From: Hyphomicrobiales bacterium
GTDB lineage: Bacteria > Pseudomonadota > Alphaproteobacteria > Rhizobiales > Rhizobiaceae
Length of the DNA: 64,000 nt
Direction: 5' to 3'
NCBI GenBank assembly: GCA_021775415.1
Contig: JAJFHV010000021.1
Location: 169,334 to 233,333, forward strand
A program made the position numbers and the translations under genes. Under the pieces are notes generated by a model, which was given only the letters and a program-made list of their open reading frames with translations, ran no database searches and was not told the origin of the DNA. Position 1 is the stretch's first letter. Each line of letters begins with the position of its first letter. Below, piece by piece: positions 26,768 to 38,841 of the stretch.

Positions 26768-28219
26768 ATGAAACTGACGGAACTGGCCGGATCTGACCTG
26801 GAGCTTCCCAATGGTGCCGGGGCAATTGCTGTATCTGGCATCACATCAGATTCGCGCAAAGTTTCGACCGGTTTCCTGTTCTTCGCGCTGGCCGGGTCTG
26901 CTGTGGATGGTGCAGGCTTTGCGGGAGCAGCTGCTGACAAAGGCGCTGCGGCAATTTTTGCAAGACAAGACGCAAAAATTGATGAGCAAAATGTACCGGT
27001 CATCCGGGTGGATGATCCAAGACGCATACTTGCGATTTTCGCCTCGCGAATTTATCCGCGTCAGCCTGAAACAATGGTGGCGGTGACTGGAACGGCCGGC
27101 AAAACATCCGTTGCAACCTTTACTCGGCAGATTTGGGACTTTGAGGGTAAAAAGGCTGCAAGCCTCGGCACGACCGGGGTGGTTGCGCCGGGACGGAACA
27201 CCTATGGCAATTTAACTACTCCAGACCCGGTCGACCTTCATGGATTACTGGATGAACTGGCAAGCGAGGGTGTAACCCATGCGGCGATGGAAGCCTCTTC
27301 TCACGGGCTGGATCAACGACGCCTGGACGGGGTTAATCTATCAGCTGCAGCCTTTACAAATCTGGGTCGCGATCACATGGATTATCACGCCACTGTTGCA
27401 GACTATATGGGTGCGAAGATGCGGTTGTTTGCAGAACTTTTGCCTTCCGGTGCACCGGCAATCATCTTTGCCGATGATGCGGTATCTGAAGAAGCTGCCA
27501 AAATTGCATCAGGGCATGGTGCTGATGTGCGAACTGTCGGACGCAAGGGCGAGTTCGTCTCCCTGAAGAAAGTGGAGCATCAACAATTTAATCAGATTGT
27601 TGAAGTTTCCCATGACAATAAATCCTATCGCATCGAGTTCCCCCTTGCGGGTGATTTTCAAATTGCCAATGGTCTGGTGTCGGCTGGGTTGGCGATCGCA
27701 ACCGGCACGCCGCCAGACATAGCTTTCGCGGCACTTGAGCAACTCAAAGGTGCATCGGGACGATTGGAACTTGTTGGAAAAAACAGTGAAGGTTCGCCCG
27801 CCTATGTTGATTACGCACATAAGCCCGACGCTCTGGAGCAAGTCCTTAAGGCGTTGCGCCCGTTCACAACGGGCATACTGATTTTGGTGATTGGCTGCGG
27901 TGGCGATCGTGATCCAGGCAAAAGGCCTATCATGGGCGAGATTGCGGTCAGGCTTGCAGATTTGGTAATCGTGACCGATGACAATCCCCGCACAGAAGAT
28001 CCCCAGGCAATCCGTTCACAAATCATGGCTGCGGCTGAAGGGGCCACTGAAATTGGGGACCGTGAAGAAGCAATCCACTATGCATGCGCCATGCTGAAGG
28101 AAGGCGATTGTCTGGTCGTTGCAGGCAAGGGACATGAAGAAGGGCAAATTGTTGGCAGCAAAGTGTTGCCATTTTCCGACCACCAGGTATTGCGTGATGC
28201 AATGGGGCTTGCGAACTGA
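26768..28219 (+). CDS. murE: UDP-MurNAc-L-Ala-D-Glu: meso-diaminopimelate ligase MurE
   Basis: 483 residues from ATG 26768 (GGAAGAGAG 5 nt upstream). Mur ligase blocks: [19 protein letters not shown] at the N-terminus, ATP loop [33 protein letters not shown] and the substrate-selecting DNPRTEDP, which is diagnostic for meso-A2pm rather than lysine. Cytoplasmic; adds the third residue of the stem peptide. Separated from ftsI by ~40 bp. Confidence 0.95.
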   Translation: MKLTELAGSDLELPNGAGAIAVSGITSDSRKVSTGFLFFALAGSAVDGAGFAGAAADKGAAAIFARQDAKIDEQNVPVIRVDDPRRILAIFASRIYPRQPETMVAVTGTAGKTSVATFTRQIWDFEGKKAASLGTTGVVAPGRNTYGNLTTPDPVDLHGLLDELASEGVTHAAMEASSHGLDQRRLDGVNLSAAAFTNLGRDHMDYHATVADYMGAKMRLFAELLPSGAPAIIFADDAVSEEAAKIASGHGADVRTVGRKGEFVSLKKVEHQQFNQIVEVSHDNKSYRIEFPLAGDFQIANGLVSAGLAIATGTPPDIAFAALEQLKGASGRLELVGKNSEGSPAYVDYAHKPDALEQVLKALRPFTTGILILVIGCGGDRDPGKRPIMGEIAVRLADLVIVTDDNPRTEDPQAIRSQIMAAAEGATEIGDREEAIHYACAMLKEGDCLVVAGKGHEEGQIVGSKVLPFSDHQVLRDAMGLAN

Positions 28220-29643
28220 TGGCACATTTATGGACCTATGAAGAAGTTCTTGCGGCGACTAATGGCCGTCCCGTCGGTGACACACCGGAAGGTGTGAATG
28301 GCATATCAATTGATACCCGTACGCTTCAGCCGGGGGATGCATTCTTTGCCATCAAGGGTGACCGGGTTGATGGCCATGACTATCTGGCAGCCGCCATGTC
28401 GGCCGGTGCTGCGCTTGCCGTAGTTGATGAAAGTCGTCTCGTCGCGCTTGGTCGTTTGAAACTGCCTCTGATCGTGGTCAATGATGTACTTGAGGCGATG
28501 TCGCATTTGGGTGAAGTCGCGCGGATGCGAACCAAGGCGCAGATTATTGCGGTCACCGGCAGTGTCGGGAAAACCTCAACCAAGGAAATGTTGCGCACAG
28601 TCCTTTCCGCCAGCGGCAAGGTTCATGCAGCCGTTGCCTCCTTCAACAATCATTGGGGAGTGCCGCTTACCCTTGCACGAATGCCGGTAGATGCCCGCTA
28701 TGGCGTGTTTGAGATTGGCATGAATCACGCAGGTGAAATTGCATCGCTGGTCAAATTGGTACGTCCGCACATTGCAATGGTTACAAATGTGGCGGCAGCG
28801 CACATCGGTGCTTTCGAGACCGTCGACGACATTGCGCGGGCAAAGGGTGAGATTTTTTCAGGCGTGGTTCCTGGAGGCTACGGAATAATCAATCATGATG
28901 ATCGGCGTTATCCGTTATTGCGCCAGCTGGCGGTTGATGCCGGTATTGAGCACATTTACTCGTTTGGTAAAAAACGCGGTTCGGATTTTTGGTTACGCAA
29001 ATCTGACATTGATATGGATGGGTCTCGTGTAAATGTACGCATTAACGGCAAGGATGCAGAATACCGGCTGAAGGTTGCCGGTATGCACATGGCTCTGAAT
29101 TCCGTTGCAACGCTTGGTGCTGCCGATTTGGTTGGCGGAGATTTTGAAAAGGGCGTTGATGTGCTTCGTAGTGTCAAACCGGAAACCGGACGTGGTAATC
29201 GCGTCGTCATAAACCGGTCCGGTGGCGGCAAGATTTTGGTGATTGATGAAAGCTACAACGCCAATCCAGCTTCGATGGATGCGGCGCTTAAAGTGCTTGG
29301 TGCATTCGATGAAAAGGCTGCCAAGCGCCGGATAGCGGTTTTGGGTGACATGCTGGAACTGGGGCGGCAATCGAAGAAACTGCATGAGGGGCTGGTTCGC
29401 CCCATTGTTGCGGCAAAGGTTGATCTGGTATTTCTAGTTGGGCCGGAAATGGAGTATCTGGCAAAAATCCTGCCTAAGGAGCGACTTGGTGGGCACTTTC
29501 CTACAGCAGATAAACTGGAAGCCAAGTTAAAGACCAGGTTGAAGACTGGTGATGTGGTGGTGATAAAGGGTTCGAAGCGTATCGGTCTTGCGGGTATTGC
29601 CGATGCAATTGCCAAGTCATTCATTCATACAGAGGCTGCCTAG
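28219..29643 (+). CDS. murF: UDP-MurNAc-tripeptide: D-Ala-D-Ala ligase MurF
   Basis: 474 residues. N-terminal [23 protein letters not shown] loop [44 protein letters not shown] and [14 protein letters not shown] are the expected blocks. Completes the UDP-MurNAc-pentapeptide using D-Ala-D-Ala made by Ddl, encoded later in the cluster. TGATG overlaps the murE stop. Confidence 0.95.
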   Translation: MAHLWTYEEVLAATNGRPVGDTPEGVNGISIDTRTLQPGDAFFAIKGDRVDGHDYLAAAMSAGAALAVVDESRLVALGRLKLPLIVVNDVLEAMSHLGEVARMRTKAQIIAVTGSVGKTSTKEMLRTVLSASGKVHAAVASFNNHWGVPLTLARMPVDARYGVFEIGMNHAGEIASLVKLVRPHIAMVTNVAAAHIGAFETVDDIARAKGEIFSGVVPGGYGIINHDDRRYPLLRQLAVDAGIEHIYSFGKKRGSDFWLRKSDIDMDGSRVNVRINGKDAEYRLKVAGMHMALNSVATLGAADLVGGDFEKGVDVLRSVKPETGRGNRVVINRSGGGKILVIDESYNANPASMDAALKVLGAFDEKAAKRRIAVLGDMLELGRQSKKLHEGLVRPIVAAKVDLVFLVGPEMEYLAKILPKERLGGHFPTADKLEAKLKTRLKTGDVVVIKGSKRIGLAGIADAIAKSFIHTEAA

Positions 29644-29681
29644 ACCAGTATCCAGGCCAGCATCTCAAAAGGGGAAACAGC

Positions 29682-30767
29682 ATGCTTTACTATTTAAGCC
29701 AGGAACTCTCGGCGCAATTTTCTGTGTTTAATGTATTTCGCTACATCACCTTTCGAACCGGTGGAGCATTGATGACTACTGCCTTCATCGTGTTTTTGTT
29801 TGGACCGGCGATAATTGCTTCACTCAAAACCCGGCAGGGCAAAGGTCAGCCAATTCGTGACGATGGGCCGGAAACACATTTTGCAAAGGCTGGAACTCCA
29901 ACGATGGGTGGATTGATCATTCTGGGTGGCGTTCTCATTTCCTCGCTGCTTTGGGGCAATCTATCCAATGTATATGTGTGGGTCGTTTTGATGGTGACTG
30001 TCGGTTTTGGTGCGATTGGGTTTTATGATGATTATCTGAAGGTCAGTGGCGCGAGCCATAGAGGGTTTTCCGGCAGGGCGCGGCTCTTGCTTGAATTCCT
30101 GATTGCAGGATTTGCGTGTTATGCGGTTATGCGAAATGGGGCCGCGCCATTTTCATCATCTCTGACATTTCCGTTTTTCAAGGATTTGCTGGTTAATCTC
30201 GGTATTTTCTTCGTGCCGTTTGGCGCGATTGTGATTGTTGGTGCTGGCAACGCCGTCAACCTGACCGATGGCCTGGACGGGCTGGCAATTGTGCCGGTGA
30301 TGATCGCTGCGGCATCGTTCGGGATGATTGCGTATCTGTCGGGAAATGCGATTTTTTCCGGCTATCTTCAAATTCATTTCGTTCCAGGAACCGGGGAAGT
30401 TGCCGTGCTCTGCGGCGCTATCATTGGAGCGGGTCTCGGATTCTTGTGGTTTAATGCCCCGCCTGCTGCCATTTTTATGGGCGATACTGGATCTCTGGCA
30501 CTGGGTGGTATGATTGGTGCCACTGCTGTTGCGACAAAGCATGAAATTGTGTTGGCGATTATCGGTGGGTTGTTCGTGATGGAAGCGCTTTCTGTAATCA
30601 TACAGGTGGCATCATTCAAATTGACCGGCAAGCGGGTGTTTCGCATGGCGCCAATCCACCACCATTATGAAAAGAAGGGCTGGACCGAGAGCCAAATCGT
30701 CATCCGCTTCTGGATCATCTCTGTTGTGTTGGCGCTGATTGGTCTTGCAACCCTGAAACTAAGGTAG
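29682..30767 (+). CDS. mraY: Phospho-MurNAc-pentapeptide translocase MraY
   Basis: 361 residues, about ten helices. The catalytic aspartates lie in FYDDYLKVS (~115) and [11 protein letters not shown] (~190); the HHHYEKKGW loop follows at ~325; TPTMGG is near residue 70. It transfers phospho-MurNAc-pentapeptide to undecaprenyl phosphate giving lipid I. A clear GGGGA lies ahead of ATG. This is the first break in tight coupling inside the cluster (38 bp after murF). Confidence 0.96.
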   Translation: MLYYLSQELSAQFSVFNVFRYITFRTGGALMTTAFIVFLFGPAIIASLKTRQGKGQPIRDDGPETHFAKAGTPTMGGLIILGGVLISSLLWGNLSNVYVWVVLMVTVGFGAIGFYDDYLKVSGASHRGFSGRARLLLEFLIAGFACYAVMRNGAAPFSSSLTFPFFKDLLVNLGIFFVPFGAIVIVGAGNAVNLTDGLDGLAIVPVMIAAASFGMIAYLSGNAIFSGYLQIHFVPGTGEVAVLCGAIIGAGLGFLWFNAPPAAIFMGDTGSLALGGMIGATAVATKHEIVLAIIGGLFVMEALSVIIQVASFKLTGKRVFRMAPIHHHYEKKGWTESQIVIRFWIISVVLALIGLATLKLR

Positions 30768-30777
30768 ATCAACAAGC

Positions 30778-32178
30778 ATGATCCCTGTCACAACATTCAA
30801 GGACCAGCATGTTGCCCTGTTTGGATTGGGTGGGTCCGGTATGGTTACGGCTGAGGCACTGCTTGCTGGCGGGGCTCAGTTGCAAGCATATGATGATAAT
30901 CCGGAAAAGGTGGGTGAAGCCGCTGCCACGGGAATTCCGGTAGGTGATCTTCGTGAGTATGATTTTGAAAATTGCCAGGCACTGGTGTTGGCACCCGGCG
31001 TACCGCTGACGCATCCCAAACCGCACTGGAGCGTTGAACTTGCCCAGAAAAACAATGTTCCAATAATTGGCGATGTTGAACTGTTCGCCCGGGAAAGACG
31101 GGCCCACGCGCCCCAGAGCAATTTCATTGCGATCACGGGTACCAATGGCAAATCGACCACTACAGCTTTGGTTTCACACATTCTTTCAAATGCTGAACGA
31201 AACGTTGAGATGGGTGGCAATATTGGCCGGGCGGTTTTATCGCTTGATCCACCGAACAATGACACAATTCACGTGGTGGAATGTTCGTCCTATCAAATTG
31301 ATCTTGCACCCAGTCTTGATCCGAAAATTGGCCTTCTGCTCAATCTTACGCCGGATCATCTGGAGCGGCATGGCAGCATGGAAAACTACGCTGGTATCAA
31401 GGTGCGCCTTGTTGCGGGTAGCCAGCATCCGGTTATCGGTGTTGATGATGTTTTGACATCCCTTGCAGCTGATGATCTGCAGTCCTCTGGAAAACAGGTC
31501 TATCGTATCTCTGCTTCAACATCGGTGGAAGATGGGGCATTTGCTTGCGGTGATACGATGTCCCGTTGCAGCGATGGAACATCAAAGCAAGTTGCAACGC
31601 TTAAGGGTATTGCCTCGCTTCGTGGTAGCCACAATCGGGAAAATGCGGCGGCGGCCTGGATGGCATGCCATTTGTCCGGGTTGTCAAACGCGGAAATACA
31701 AAACGGGTTTAGTACCTTCCCTGGCCTTGCCCATCGCATGGAGGTTGTGGGCAGCATTGGAAGCACAAGCTTCATAAATGATTCCAAGGCAACCAATACA
31801 GATGCGGCAGGAATGGCGCTTGAAAGTTTTGAGCGGATTTACTGGATCGCTGGTGGTCTTGCCAAAGATGGCGGTATCGAAGATTTGCGAAAGTTTTTCC
31901 CACACATTGCCAAAGCCTATCTGGTTGGGGAGGCAGCACCAGAGTTTGCTGCTACACTGGGTAGTGATGTGGCCTATGAAATATCCGGCACCATAGAGAC
32001 AGCTGTTGCTCGTGCAGCAAGAGAGGCAACTGCAGATGATACGGGCGAAGCGGTCGTTCTGCTGTCTCCGGCCTGTGCAAGTTTTGATCAGTTTGCAAAT
32101 TTTGAAGTGCGGGGCGATGCTTTTCGCAAGGCGGTTACGCAGCTCGATAATCTGGTTCCATACGGGGAGGCGATCTAA
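30778..32178 (+). CDS. murD: UDP-MurNAc-L-alanine: D-glutamate ligase MurD
   Basis: 466 residues. ATP loop ITGTNGKSTTTALVSH, GGNIGRAVL, VVECSSYQID, NLTPDHLERHG and FINDSKATNTDA are diagnostic for MurD; the N-terminal Rossmann part begins VALFGLGGSGMVTAEALL. Adds D-Glu to UDP-MurNAc-L-Ala in the cytoplasm. Its stop overlaps the ftsW start. Confidence 0.95.
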   Translation: MIPVTTFKDQHVALFGLGGSGMVTAEALLAGGAQLQAYDDNPEKVGEAAATGIPVGDLREYDFENCQALVLAPGVPLTHPKPHWSVELAQKNNVPIIGDVELFARERRAHAPQSNFIAITGTNGKSTTTALVSHILSNAERNVEMGGNIGRAVLSLDPPNNDTIHVVECSSYQIDLAPSLDPKIGLLLNLTPDHLERHGSMENYAGIKVRLVAGSQHPVIGVDDVLTSLAADDLQSSGKQVYRISASTSVEDGAFACGDTMSRCSDGTSKQVATLKGIASLRGSHNRENAAAAWMACHLSGLSNAEIQNGFSTFPGLAHRMEVVGSIGSTSFINDSKATNTDAAGMALESFERIYWIAGGLAKDGGIEDLRKFFPHIAKAYLVGEAAPEFAATLGSDVAYEISGTIETAVARAAREATADDTGEAVVLLSPACASFDQFANFEVRGDAFRKAVTQLDNLVPYGEAI

Positions 32179-33332
32179 TGGTTAGCCGCGCAGACAGAAG
32201 TATTGTTGCGGAATGGTGGCGGACCGTTGACCGGCCTCTTCTGGCCGCGATTTTGTTTTTAATGCTGTGCGGCCTGTTATTGTCTTTTGCGGCCAGTCCG
32301 CCAGTCGCCGAACGGATTGGGGTGGACGGGTCTCATTTTATAAAACGCCACGCACTGTTCTTGTTGCCTGCAGTCGTTGCATTAATCTCCATGTCGATGT
32401 GTACACCAAAGCAGGTTCGGCGGGTGGCTGTCATATTATTCGGGATTTCCATCCTGTTGATGTTGGCTACCTTATTTGTGGGGACAGAAGTCAAAGGTTC
32501 GCGAAGATGGTTGCACATTGCAGGGTTTGGACTGCAGCCATCAGAATTTGTCAAACCGGCGTTTGTGGTAATTTCCGCCTGGCTGTTTGCAGAAAATTCA
32601 AGGCGACCGGATATTCCCGGCAATCTGTTTTCGATTATCCTGTTTGCAATTGTTGCCGCGCTGCTTGTCGCGCAACCGGATTTTGGGCAGACCCTTTTGA
32701 TTGGGATCGTTTGGGGCGCGCTGTTTTTCATGGCTGGAATGCCGTGGATCTGGATTGGTGTGCTTGGCGCACTGAGCATTGGTGCGATGACTGCAGCCTA
32801 TTCGTTTTTCCCTCATGTGGCAGGACGAATAAACCGGTTTGTTTCAGGCGAAGGCGATAACTATCAGGTGGAGACCGGCCTGGATGCGATTATCCATGGG
32901 GGCTGGCTTGGGCAGGGACCCGGCGAAGGTACCGTGAAAAACATCCTTCCCGATGCCCATACGGACTTCTCCTTTGCTGTTGCTGCAGAGGAATTCGGCA
33001 TCATCGCCTGCATGCTGCTTGCGGCAGTGTTTGCCTTCATTGTGCTTCGGGGCCTCAGCAAAGCCTTCAACGAAAAGGACAGTTACATGCGCCTGGCGGC
33101 TTCCGGTCTGGTGATTTTGTTCGGTATTCAATCCCTCATCAATATTGGGGTCAATTTGCACCTTCTGCCTGCCAAGGGAATGACCTTACCGTTTATTTCC
33201 TATGGCGGGTCATCGCTCATTTCGATGGCAATCGGCATGGGGTTCGTGTTGGCGTTGACGCGTAATCGCCCGGAGGCGCGGCAAAGCCCCACGCGCGGCT
33301 TTGGTATGCGACTTGGGCACCCGGCGGAATAG
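32178..33332 (+). CDS. ftsW: SEDS septal glycosyltransferase FtsW
   Basis: 384 residues with about ten helices. KGSRRWLHIAGFGLQPSEFVKPAFV, then AQPDFGQTLLIG and SYGGSSLISMAIGMG are the usual SEDS signatures; the catalytic Asp lies in the large periplasmic loop (HTDFSFAVAAEEFG). It polymerises lipid II into septal glycan with FtsI. TAATG overlap with murD. Confidence 0.95.
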   Translation: MVSRADRSIVAEWWRTVDRPLLAAILFLMLCGLLLSFAASPPVAERIGVDGSHFIKRHALFLLPAVVALISMSMCTPKQVRRVAVILFGISILLMLATLFVGTEVKGSRRWLHIAGFGLQPSEFVKPAFVVISAWLFAENSRRPDIPGNLFSIILFAIVAALLVAQPDFGQTLLIGIVWGALFFMAGMPWIWIGVLGALSIGAMTAAYSFFPHVAGRINRFVSGEGDNYQVETGLDAIIHGGWLGQGPGEGTVKNILPDAHTDFSFAVAAEEFGIIACMLLAAVFAFIVLRGLSKAFNEKDSYMRLAASGLVILFGIQSLINIGVNLHLLPAKGMTLPFISYGGSSLISMAIGMGFVLALTRNRPEARQSPTRGFGMRLGHPAE

Positions 33333-33337
33333 CTGAG

Positions 33338-34420
33338 ATGAAAAGCAGGAAAATTTTGTTATGTGCGGGTGGAACCGGCGGACATCTTTTCCCGGCGCAG
33401 GCGCTGGCGCATGTTTTGGTAGAGCGGGGTTATGAAGTTCATCTTGCAGCAGATGAGCGGGTTCGCAAATTCGCTGATGATTTTCCGGCGACTGAAATTC
33501 ACCAAATCCGCTCCGCAACCATTGGATCAAAAAACCCGCTCCGTGTGACGAAATCCCTGATGACGTTGTTTGCCGGATATCGGCAAAGCCAGGCATTGCT
33601 CAAAAAACTCAACCCAGTTGTGGTTGCAGGTTTTGGCGGGTACCCGACGTTGCCACCGATGTTTGGGGCGGTGCGGAAGGGAATTCCAACCCTTGTACAT
33701 GAGCAAAATGCAGTTTTGGGTCGCGCTAATCGCCTGCTCGCGCCAAGGGTTTCACTGGTCGCAATGGGATTTGAAGGCGTTGCGGGTCAAGCTATCAGCA
33801 GGGTGAAGGTGCTTGGCAACCCGGTTCGACCGGCGGTAATTGAAGCTGCTGCCAGCGCCTATCCTTCGCGCAAGGTATCGGATCCGTTTCACCTGCTGGT
33901 GTTTGGTGGTAGTCAGGGGGCGGCATATTTCAGTGAAGTACTGCCGCAAGCCTGCCGGCTGTTGCCGGAAGAAATGATTTTCCAATTGCGGATAGTTCAA
34001 CAGGCAAGGCCTGATGATATAGAACCCCTGCGCCATGCCTTTGAAGCGGCTGGTATCAAGGCTGAGGTGGAGACCTTCTTCAAAGACATGCCTGAGCGGA
34101 TTTCAAAATCTCATCTGGTGGTATCGAGGGCAGGGGCATCCACGGTTAGTGAACTCGCGGTAATTGGCCGGCCTGCAATTTTGGTGCCTTACCCCCATGC
34201 ACTTGATCATGATCAGGCAGCCAATGCTGCAAGTGTCGCAAAGGCTGGGGGTGCCCACATAATAAAGCAGGACAAATTGACCCCTGAGACCCTGGCCAAA
34301 GAACTGATCTCGGCAATAAAAGACCCAAAAAAGCTTGCACTTGCGGGCAAAAATGCCAAAAAGACCGGCAAGCCGAACGCTGCAGAGGCACTCGCTGACT
34401 GCATCGAACAAATTGCGTAA
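33338..34420 (+). CDS. murG: Lipid II synthase MurG
   Basis: 360 residues, GT-B fold. GGTGGHLFPAQAL at the N-terminus, VVAGFGGYPTLPPM, HEQNAVLGRANRLL, LVFGGSQGAAYF and SRAGASTVSELAVIGRPAILVPYP are the family blocks. Transfers GlcNAc to lipid I at the inner face of the membrane. No strong ribosome binding site; only 5 bp follow the ftsW stop. Confidence 0.95.
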   Translation: MKSRKILLCAGGTGGHLFPAQALAHVLVERGYEVHLAADERVRKFADDFPATEIHQIRSATIGSKNPLRVTKSLMTLFAGYRQSQALLKKLNPVVVAGFGGYPTLPPMFGAVRKGIPTLVHEQNAVLGRANRLLAPRVSLVAMGFEGVAGQAISRVKVLGNPVRPAVIEAAASAYPSRKVSDPFHLLVFGGSQGAAYFSEVLPQACRLLPEEMIFQLRIVQQARPDDIEPLRHAFEAAGIKAEVETFFKDMPERISKSHLVVSRAGASTVSELAVIGRPAILVPYPHALDHDQAANAASVAKAGGAHIIKQDKLTPETLAKELISAIKDPKKLALAGKNAKKTGKPNAAEALADCIEQIA

Positions 34421-34450
34421 TCCGCACGTTGAACCCAGGATAATTGCTCC

Positions 34451-35863
34451 ATGAAAATGCCTGACAAAATCGGACTGGTACATTTTGTCGGGATTGGCGG
34501 CATTGGCATGAGCGGTATAGCCGAAGTGCTGCATAATCTTGGCTATGATGTTCAGGGCTCGGATCAATCGGACAGCGCCAATGTTAAGCGGCTTCGCGAT
34601 AAGGGTATCACGGTACATATTGGCCACAGGGCTGAAAATGTTGGCGATGCGGAGGTAGTTGTTGCTTCAAGTGCCATCAAACAGGACAACCCGGAGCGCG
34701 TAGCGGCGCGCGAGCGCAACCTGCCGATGGTACGACGGGCGGAAATGCTGGCTGAACTGATGCGCTTTCGAAAATCCATCGCAATCGGGGGTACTCACGG
34801 CAAAACAACGACAACGTCGATGGTTGGAACATTGTTGGTTGCCGGTGGACTGGATCCGACGGTCATCAATGGTGGTATCATCAATGAATACGGCACCAAT
34901 GCCCGGATGGGCGATGGTGAGTGGATGGTGGTTGAGGCGGATGAATCCGACGGGACGTTTTTGAGGCTTCCAGCAGATGTGGCGGTGGTAACCAACATCG
35001 ATCCGGAGCATCTTGATCATTATGGCGATTTTGATGCGGTGAAGGCGGCGTTTACGCAATTTGTTGAAAACGTTCCCTTTTACGGTTTTGGGGTTATGTG
35101 TCTGGATCACCCGGAAGTTCAAAGACAGGTCGCAAAAATCACCGACCGGCGGGTTGTTACCTATGGCTCAAACCGCCAATCCGAAGTGCGCTTTTGTGAC
35201 GTGAAAACGGTTGGGCCAAAATCCCAATTTGTTATTGAACACCGCGATCGCAGAACCGGTGAAATTGAACGCATTGATGGTTTGGAACTGCCAATGCCGG
35301 GCCTGCACAACGTTTCTAACGCAACAGCTGCAATCGCCATTGCCCTGGAACTTGGCGTATCACACGAGGCGATCCGTGAGGGGATTGGTTCGTTCGGCGG
35401 CGTGCGTCGGCGATTTACCCATACAGGCAGTTGGAACGGGGTGGAGATTTTTGATGATTATGCACATCATCCTGTTGAAATCAAAGCGGTTTTAGCCGCA
35501 GCCAAGCAGTCAAGTTCGGGCCGTGTGATCGCGATCAAGCAACCACACCGATATACAAGGCTGGAAAATCTGTTTGATGAGTTTGCCACCTGTTTCAATG
35601 ATGCGGGCACCGTATTGATTGCGCCGGTGTATCCGGCTGGTGAGACAGAAATTGAAGGCATCAATGCCGAAAGTCTGGCAACGAGCATTGTGTCGGGTGG
35701 TCACCGCGATGCGCATGCAATTGAGGGACCGCAGGTGCTGGCAGAAAAAATTGCGGCAATCGCGAAGCCCGGCGATTATGTAATTTTTCTGGGTGCGGGT
35801 GACATTACGCAATGGGCGCATGCATTGCCGGAGGAATTGGCAGCGCTTGGGAACAAGTCGTAA
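34451..35863 (+). CDS. murC: UDP-MurNAc: L-alanine ligase MurC
   Basis: 470 residues. [38 protein letters not shown] loop [35 protein letters not shown], and [17 protein letters not shown] are diagnostic. First ligase of stem-peptide synthesis. AGGATAA precedes ATG. The stop overlaps the murB start. Confidence 0.96.
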   Translation: MKMPDKIGLVHFVGIGGIGMSGIAEVLHNLGYDVQGSDQSDSANVKRLRDKGITVHIGHRAENVGDAEVVVASSAIKQDNPERVAARERNLPMVRRAEMLAELMRFRKSIAIGGTHGKTTTTSMVGTLLVAGGLDPTVINGGIINEYGTNARMGDGEWMVVEADESDGTFLRLPADVAVVTNIDPEHLDHYGDFDAVKAAFTQFVENVPFYGFGVMCLDHPEVQRQVAKITDRRVVTYGSNRQSEVRFCDVKTVGPKSQFVIEHRDRRTGEIERIDGLELPMPGLHNVSNATAAIAIALELGVSHEAIREGIGSFGGVRRRFTHTGSWNGVEIFDDYAHHPVEIKAVLAAAKQSSSGRVIAIKQPHRYTRLENLFDEFATCFNDAGTVLIAPVYPAGETEIEGINAESLATSIVSGGHRDAHAIEGPQVLAEKIAAIAKPGDYVIFLGAGDITQWAHALPEELAALGNKS

Positions 35864-36822
35864 TGTCAGGCGAAATCCTGTTTCAAAAACTGAAGGGCAA
35901 TTTTGAAGGCATCCGTGGCAGAATTACGCCCGATGCCCTGATGTCGAAATTGACCTGGTTTCAAGTCGGTGGACCGGCAGATATCCTGTTTCAACCGGCA
36001 GACGAACAAGACCTTGCCGAGTTTTTGCGCAATCTGCCGGATGAGATTCCGGTCACCGTTGTTGGCGTGGGTTCCAATCTGCTCGTCCGTGATGGTGGTA
36101 TTGAAGGAGTTGTCATTCGGCTTTCCGCCAAGGGGTTCGGTTCGGTCGAGTCGGCTGGTGAGCACCGCATCGTGGCAGGTGCTGCAGTTCCGGACAAGAA
36201 ACTTGCAGCCAAAGCGCTCGAGCTTGGAACTGGCGGGTTTGAATTTTATCACGGAATTCCCGGTGGAATTGGGGGAGCGTTGCGGATGAATGCCGGTGCG
36301 AATGGCACTGAAACAACCAACCGGGTAATTAAGGTTCATGCGATTGATCGCAAGGGTGAATCACACATCCTCAGCCACACGGATATGGGTTATTCTTATC
36401 GTCATTCTGAAGCTGCTGAAGATTTGATCTTTACCAGTGCCGTGTTTGAGGGAGAGGCGAGTGACCCTTCAAAAATTCGGGAGAACATGGATGCGGTGCA
36501 GCATCACCGCGAAACAGTTCAGCCGATCCGTGAAAAAACCGGCGGTTCAACCTTCAAGAATCCTCCAGGCACCAGCTCGTGGAAGGTGATCGATGATGCC
36601 GGAATGCGAGGTGCGCGCGTAGGGGGTGCAATGATGAGTGAAATGCACTGCAATTTCATGATCAATTTTTGTAACGCAACCTCGCATGATCTTGAATCTT
36701 TAGGAGAATTAGTGCGTGCAAGGGTCTTGGAAAATTCTGGAATTTCGTTAAAGTGGGAAATTAAGTGCTTCGGGCGATTTGCTCCGGGGCAGAGTGTAAA
36801 ACCAAAGCCGGAACAAGAATAA
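35863..36822 (+). CDS. murB: UDP-N-acetylenolpyruvoylglucosamine reductase MurB
   Basis: 319 residues, FAD-dependent. [13 protein letters not shown], the FAD loop [30 protein letters not shown] and the catalytic serine in [10 protein letters not shown]; the C-terminal [26 protein letters not shown] carries the conserved Glu. Reduces the enolpyruvyl group to give UDP-MurNAc. ATG 35863 overlaps the murC stop (TAATG); an upstream in-frame start inside murC is unlikely. Confidence 0.95.
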   Translation: MSGEILFQKLKGNFEGIRGRITPDALMSKLTWFQVGGPADILFQPADEQDLAEFLRNLPDEIPVTVVGVGSNLLVRDGGIEGVVIRLSAKGFGSVESAGEHRIVAGAAVPDKKLAAKALELGTGGFEFYHGIPGGIGGALRMNAGANGTETTNRVIKVHAIDRKGESHILSHTDMGYSYRHSEAAEDLIFTSAVFEGEASDPSKIRENMDAVQHHRETVQPIREKTGGSTFKNPPGTSSWKVIDDAGMRGARVGGAMMSEMHCNFMINFCNATSHDLESLGELVRARVLENSGISLKWEIKCFGRFAPGQSVKPKPEQE

Positions 36823-36991
36823 TAACCGGCAGGGTTGAGTTGGCGAGAATTTGGTTTGAACCGAACCGCCATAGTATCCAGTAACAGGCAGGTAAACAGA
36901 GTTGTTTGCGATGGGGGTCGCGGGCAGCTTCATTGCTGGATTCGAGCTAGCCGGTTCGAATTCGCTCTTTTTATTTGTGGAGCGTGCCACT

Positions 36992-37918
36992 ATGGCGAGT
37001 AAACATGTTGCGGTGCTGATGGGCGGATGGTCAGCGGAACGCGAAGTCTCATTGTCGAGCGGGCACGCCTGTGCCCAAGGTTTGAAGAATAGTGGATACA
37101 AAGTAACCGAAGTTGATGTTGATCGTAACATCAGTTCGGTACTGCGACAGCTCAATCCCGATGTGGCATTTAATGCCCTGCATGGTCCGTTTGGGGAAGA
37201 TGGATTGATCCAGGGCGTACTGGAATTTCTCAACATTCCCTATACGCATTCTGGTGTGCTCGCCTCTGCACTTGCCATGGACAAGGAAAAAGCCAAGAAA
37301 ATCCTCAAGACCGTGCAAATGCCGATGGCCAATTCATTGGTCGCCGACCGGTTGGAAATTGCTGAAAAACACATCATGCCTCCGCCTTATGTCATCAAAC
37401 CGATTGGTGAGGGATCGTCATTTGGTGTGCTGATTGTTCGCGAGGACATGAGTAATCCTCCGCAGGAGCTTTTCTCGAAAGAATGGGCACATGGCGACCG
37501 ATTGATGGTCGAGCGATTCGTTGGTGGACGTGAACTTACCTGCGCAATTATGGGTAATGTTGCACTTGGGGTCACCGAAATCATCCCGGACAAGGCACAA
37601 TTTTACGATTTTGAGGCGAAATACGCTCCTGGCGGGTCAAAACACGTTTTGCCTGCCAAAATTAAACCAAATATTTACCAAAAAATTCAGACACTGGCTT
37701 TGAAAGCCCATCAAGTGATCGGATGCCGTGGTGTTAGCCGTTCGGATTTCCTTCTCGATGACGGGCTAATGGGGTCGGGAGAGCTTGTTTGGCTGGAAAT
37801 CAATACCCAGCCGGGCATGACTCCGACATCGTTGTTACCGGAACTGGCCGAACATGCTGGCCATTCCTTTGAAGAACTCTTGAGCTGGATCGTGGAGGAC
37901 GCCACTTGCAACCGATAG
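36992..37918 (+). CDS. ddl: D-alanine-D-alanine ligase
   Basis: 308 residues, ATP-grasp. [50 protein letters not shown] and [18 protein letters not shown] are the expected blocks. Makes the D-Ala-D-Ala used by MurF. ATG 36992 is selected because the family N-terminus follows directly; the 170-bp gap after murB, with open frame but poor coding character, might hold an internal promoter. Confidence 0.94.
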   Translation: MASKHVAVLMGGWSAEREVSLSSGHACAQGLKNSGYKVTEVDVDRNISSVLRQLNPDVAFNALHGPFGEDGLIQGVLEFLNIPYTHSGVLASALAMDKEKAKKILKTVQMPMANSLVADRLEIAEKHIMPPPYVIKPIGEGSSFGVLIVREDMSNPPQELFSKEWAHGDRLMVERFVGGRELTCAIMGNVALGVTEIIPDKAQFYDFEAKYAPGGSKHVLPAKIKPNIYQKIQTLALKAHQVIGCRGVSRSDFLLDDGLMGSGELVWLEINTQPGMTPTSLLPELAEHAGHSFEELLSWIVEDATCNR

Positions 37919-38841
37919 GCAGCCAAACCCGCCGCCACCAATCTGCAGGCAAACGCCCGCAGAAGGTTGCCGACATTAGTGTCGGTGGCAGGGTTTTGCC
38001 TCGTTTGCTGAGAAAGCCCGCAAGGTTTTTCTCGCAGAATTCGGCGTCAAAATTGTTTTCCAACACCGCCATTCGCATTGCGCTTGGTTTGGCTGTTTCT
38101 CTGCCTGCCGCAGGTTTCTTTGCCATCCACAACAAGACGGCCGGAAAAATGCTTGCATCTGCAAGCTCCATGGCCGGTTTCAAGGTACAAAATCTTGTCA
38201 TCAATGGCGGCCAGAACCTGGATCGTCAGGCTCTACAGTTCCTGCTCGGTTCGGAGCTGGAAAAATCCCTGTTTGAGTTTGATGTGGAAATTGCCCGCAA
38301 ACGCATCAAACAGAATTCGAGAGTTGCGGAAGCAACCGTTCGCAAGATTTACCCGAATACTGTGATGGTTGATATTGTGGAGCGGGAGCCTTTCGCACTG
38401 TGGAAAGTCGACGGTGTCGTCAATCTGATTTCCAGGGATGGTGCGGTGATCGCCGAACTGGAAGACGATCACCTGGCGCTGCCGCAAATCGTTGGAAGTG
38501 GCGCAAATACTGCTGCATCTGAATTTCTGGCAACAATGTCACGTTTCCCGATGCTTTCGGCGCGTATGGGCGCCTATGTGCGTGTGGCCGGGCGTCGGTG
38601 GAACTTGATGATGCATGAGGGCACCACAATACTGCTACCGGAAGTCGAGTGGCAGTCCGCACTTGGTGAATTGTATGAACTTCAGGCACGGTGGGAAATT
38701 CTTGACCGTGACCTGGTTCAAATTGATCTGCGGTTGGCGGATCGTCTGGTTGTCCGGATGCGCCCTGACACAGCACAAATTCGTCGGGCAGAAGTTGAAG
38801 AAGCAATCAAGCAATCCAAATCTACGGGGCACAAGATATGA
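37906..38841 (+). CDS. ftsQ: Cell division protein FtsQ (TTG start)
   Basis: 311 residues. TTG 37906 is supported by GGAGG 7 nt upstream and by the overlap of 13 bp with ddl. Basic cytoplasmic tail to ~residue 55, one helix ([17 protein letters not shown]), then the POTRA domain ([19 protein letters not shown]) and the FtsQ/DivIB domain ([21 protein letters not shown]). Scaffold between cytoplasmic and periplasmic division proteins. The stop overlaps the ftsA start (ATGA). Confidence 0.92.
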   Translation: MQPIGSQTRRHQSAGKRPQKVADISVGGRVLPRLLRKPARFFSQNSASKLFSNTAIRIALGLAVSLPAAGFFAIHNKTAGKMLASASSMAGFKVQNLVINGGQNLDRQALQFLLGSELEKSLFEFDVEIARKRIKQNSRVAEATVRKIYPNTVMVDIVEREPFALWKVDGVVNLISRDGAVIAELEDDHLALPQIVGSGANTAASEFLATMSRFPMLSARMGAYVRVAGRRWNLMMHEGTTILLPEVEWQSALGELYELQARWEILDRDLVQIDLRLADRLVVRMRPDTAQIRRAEVEEAIKQSKSTGHKI

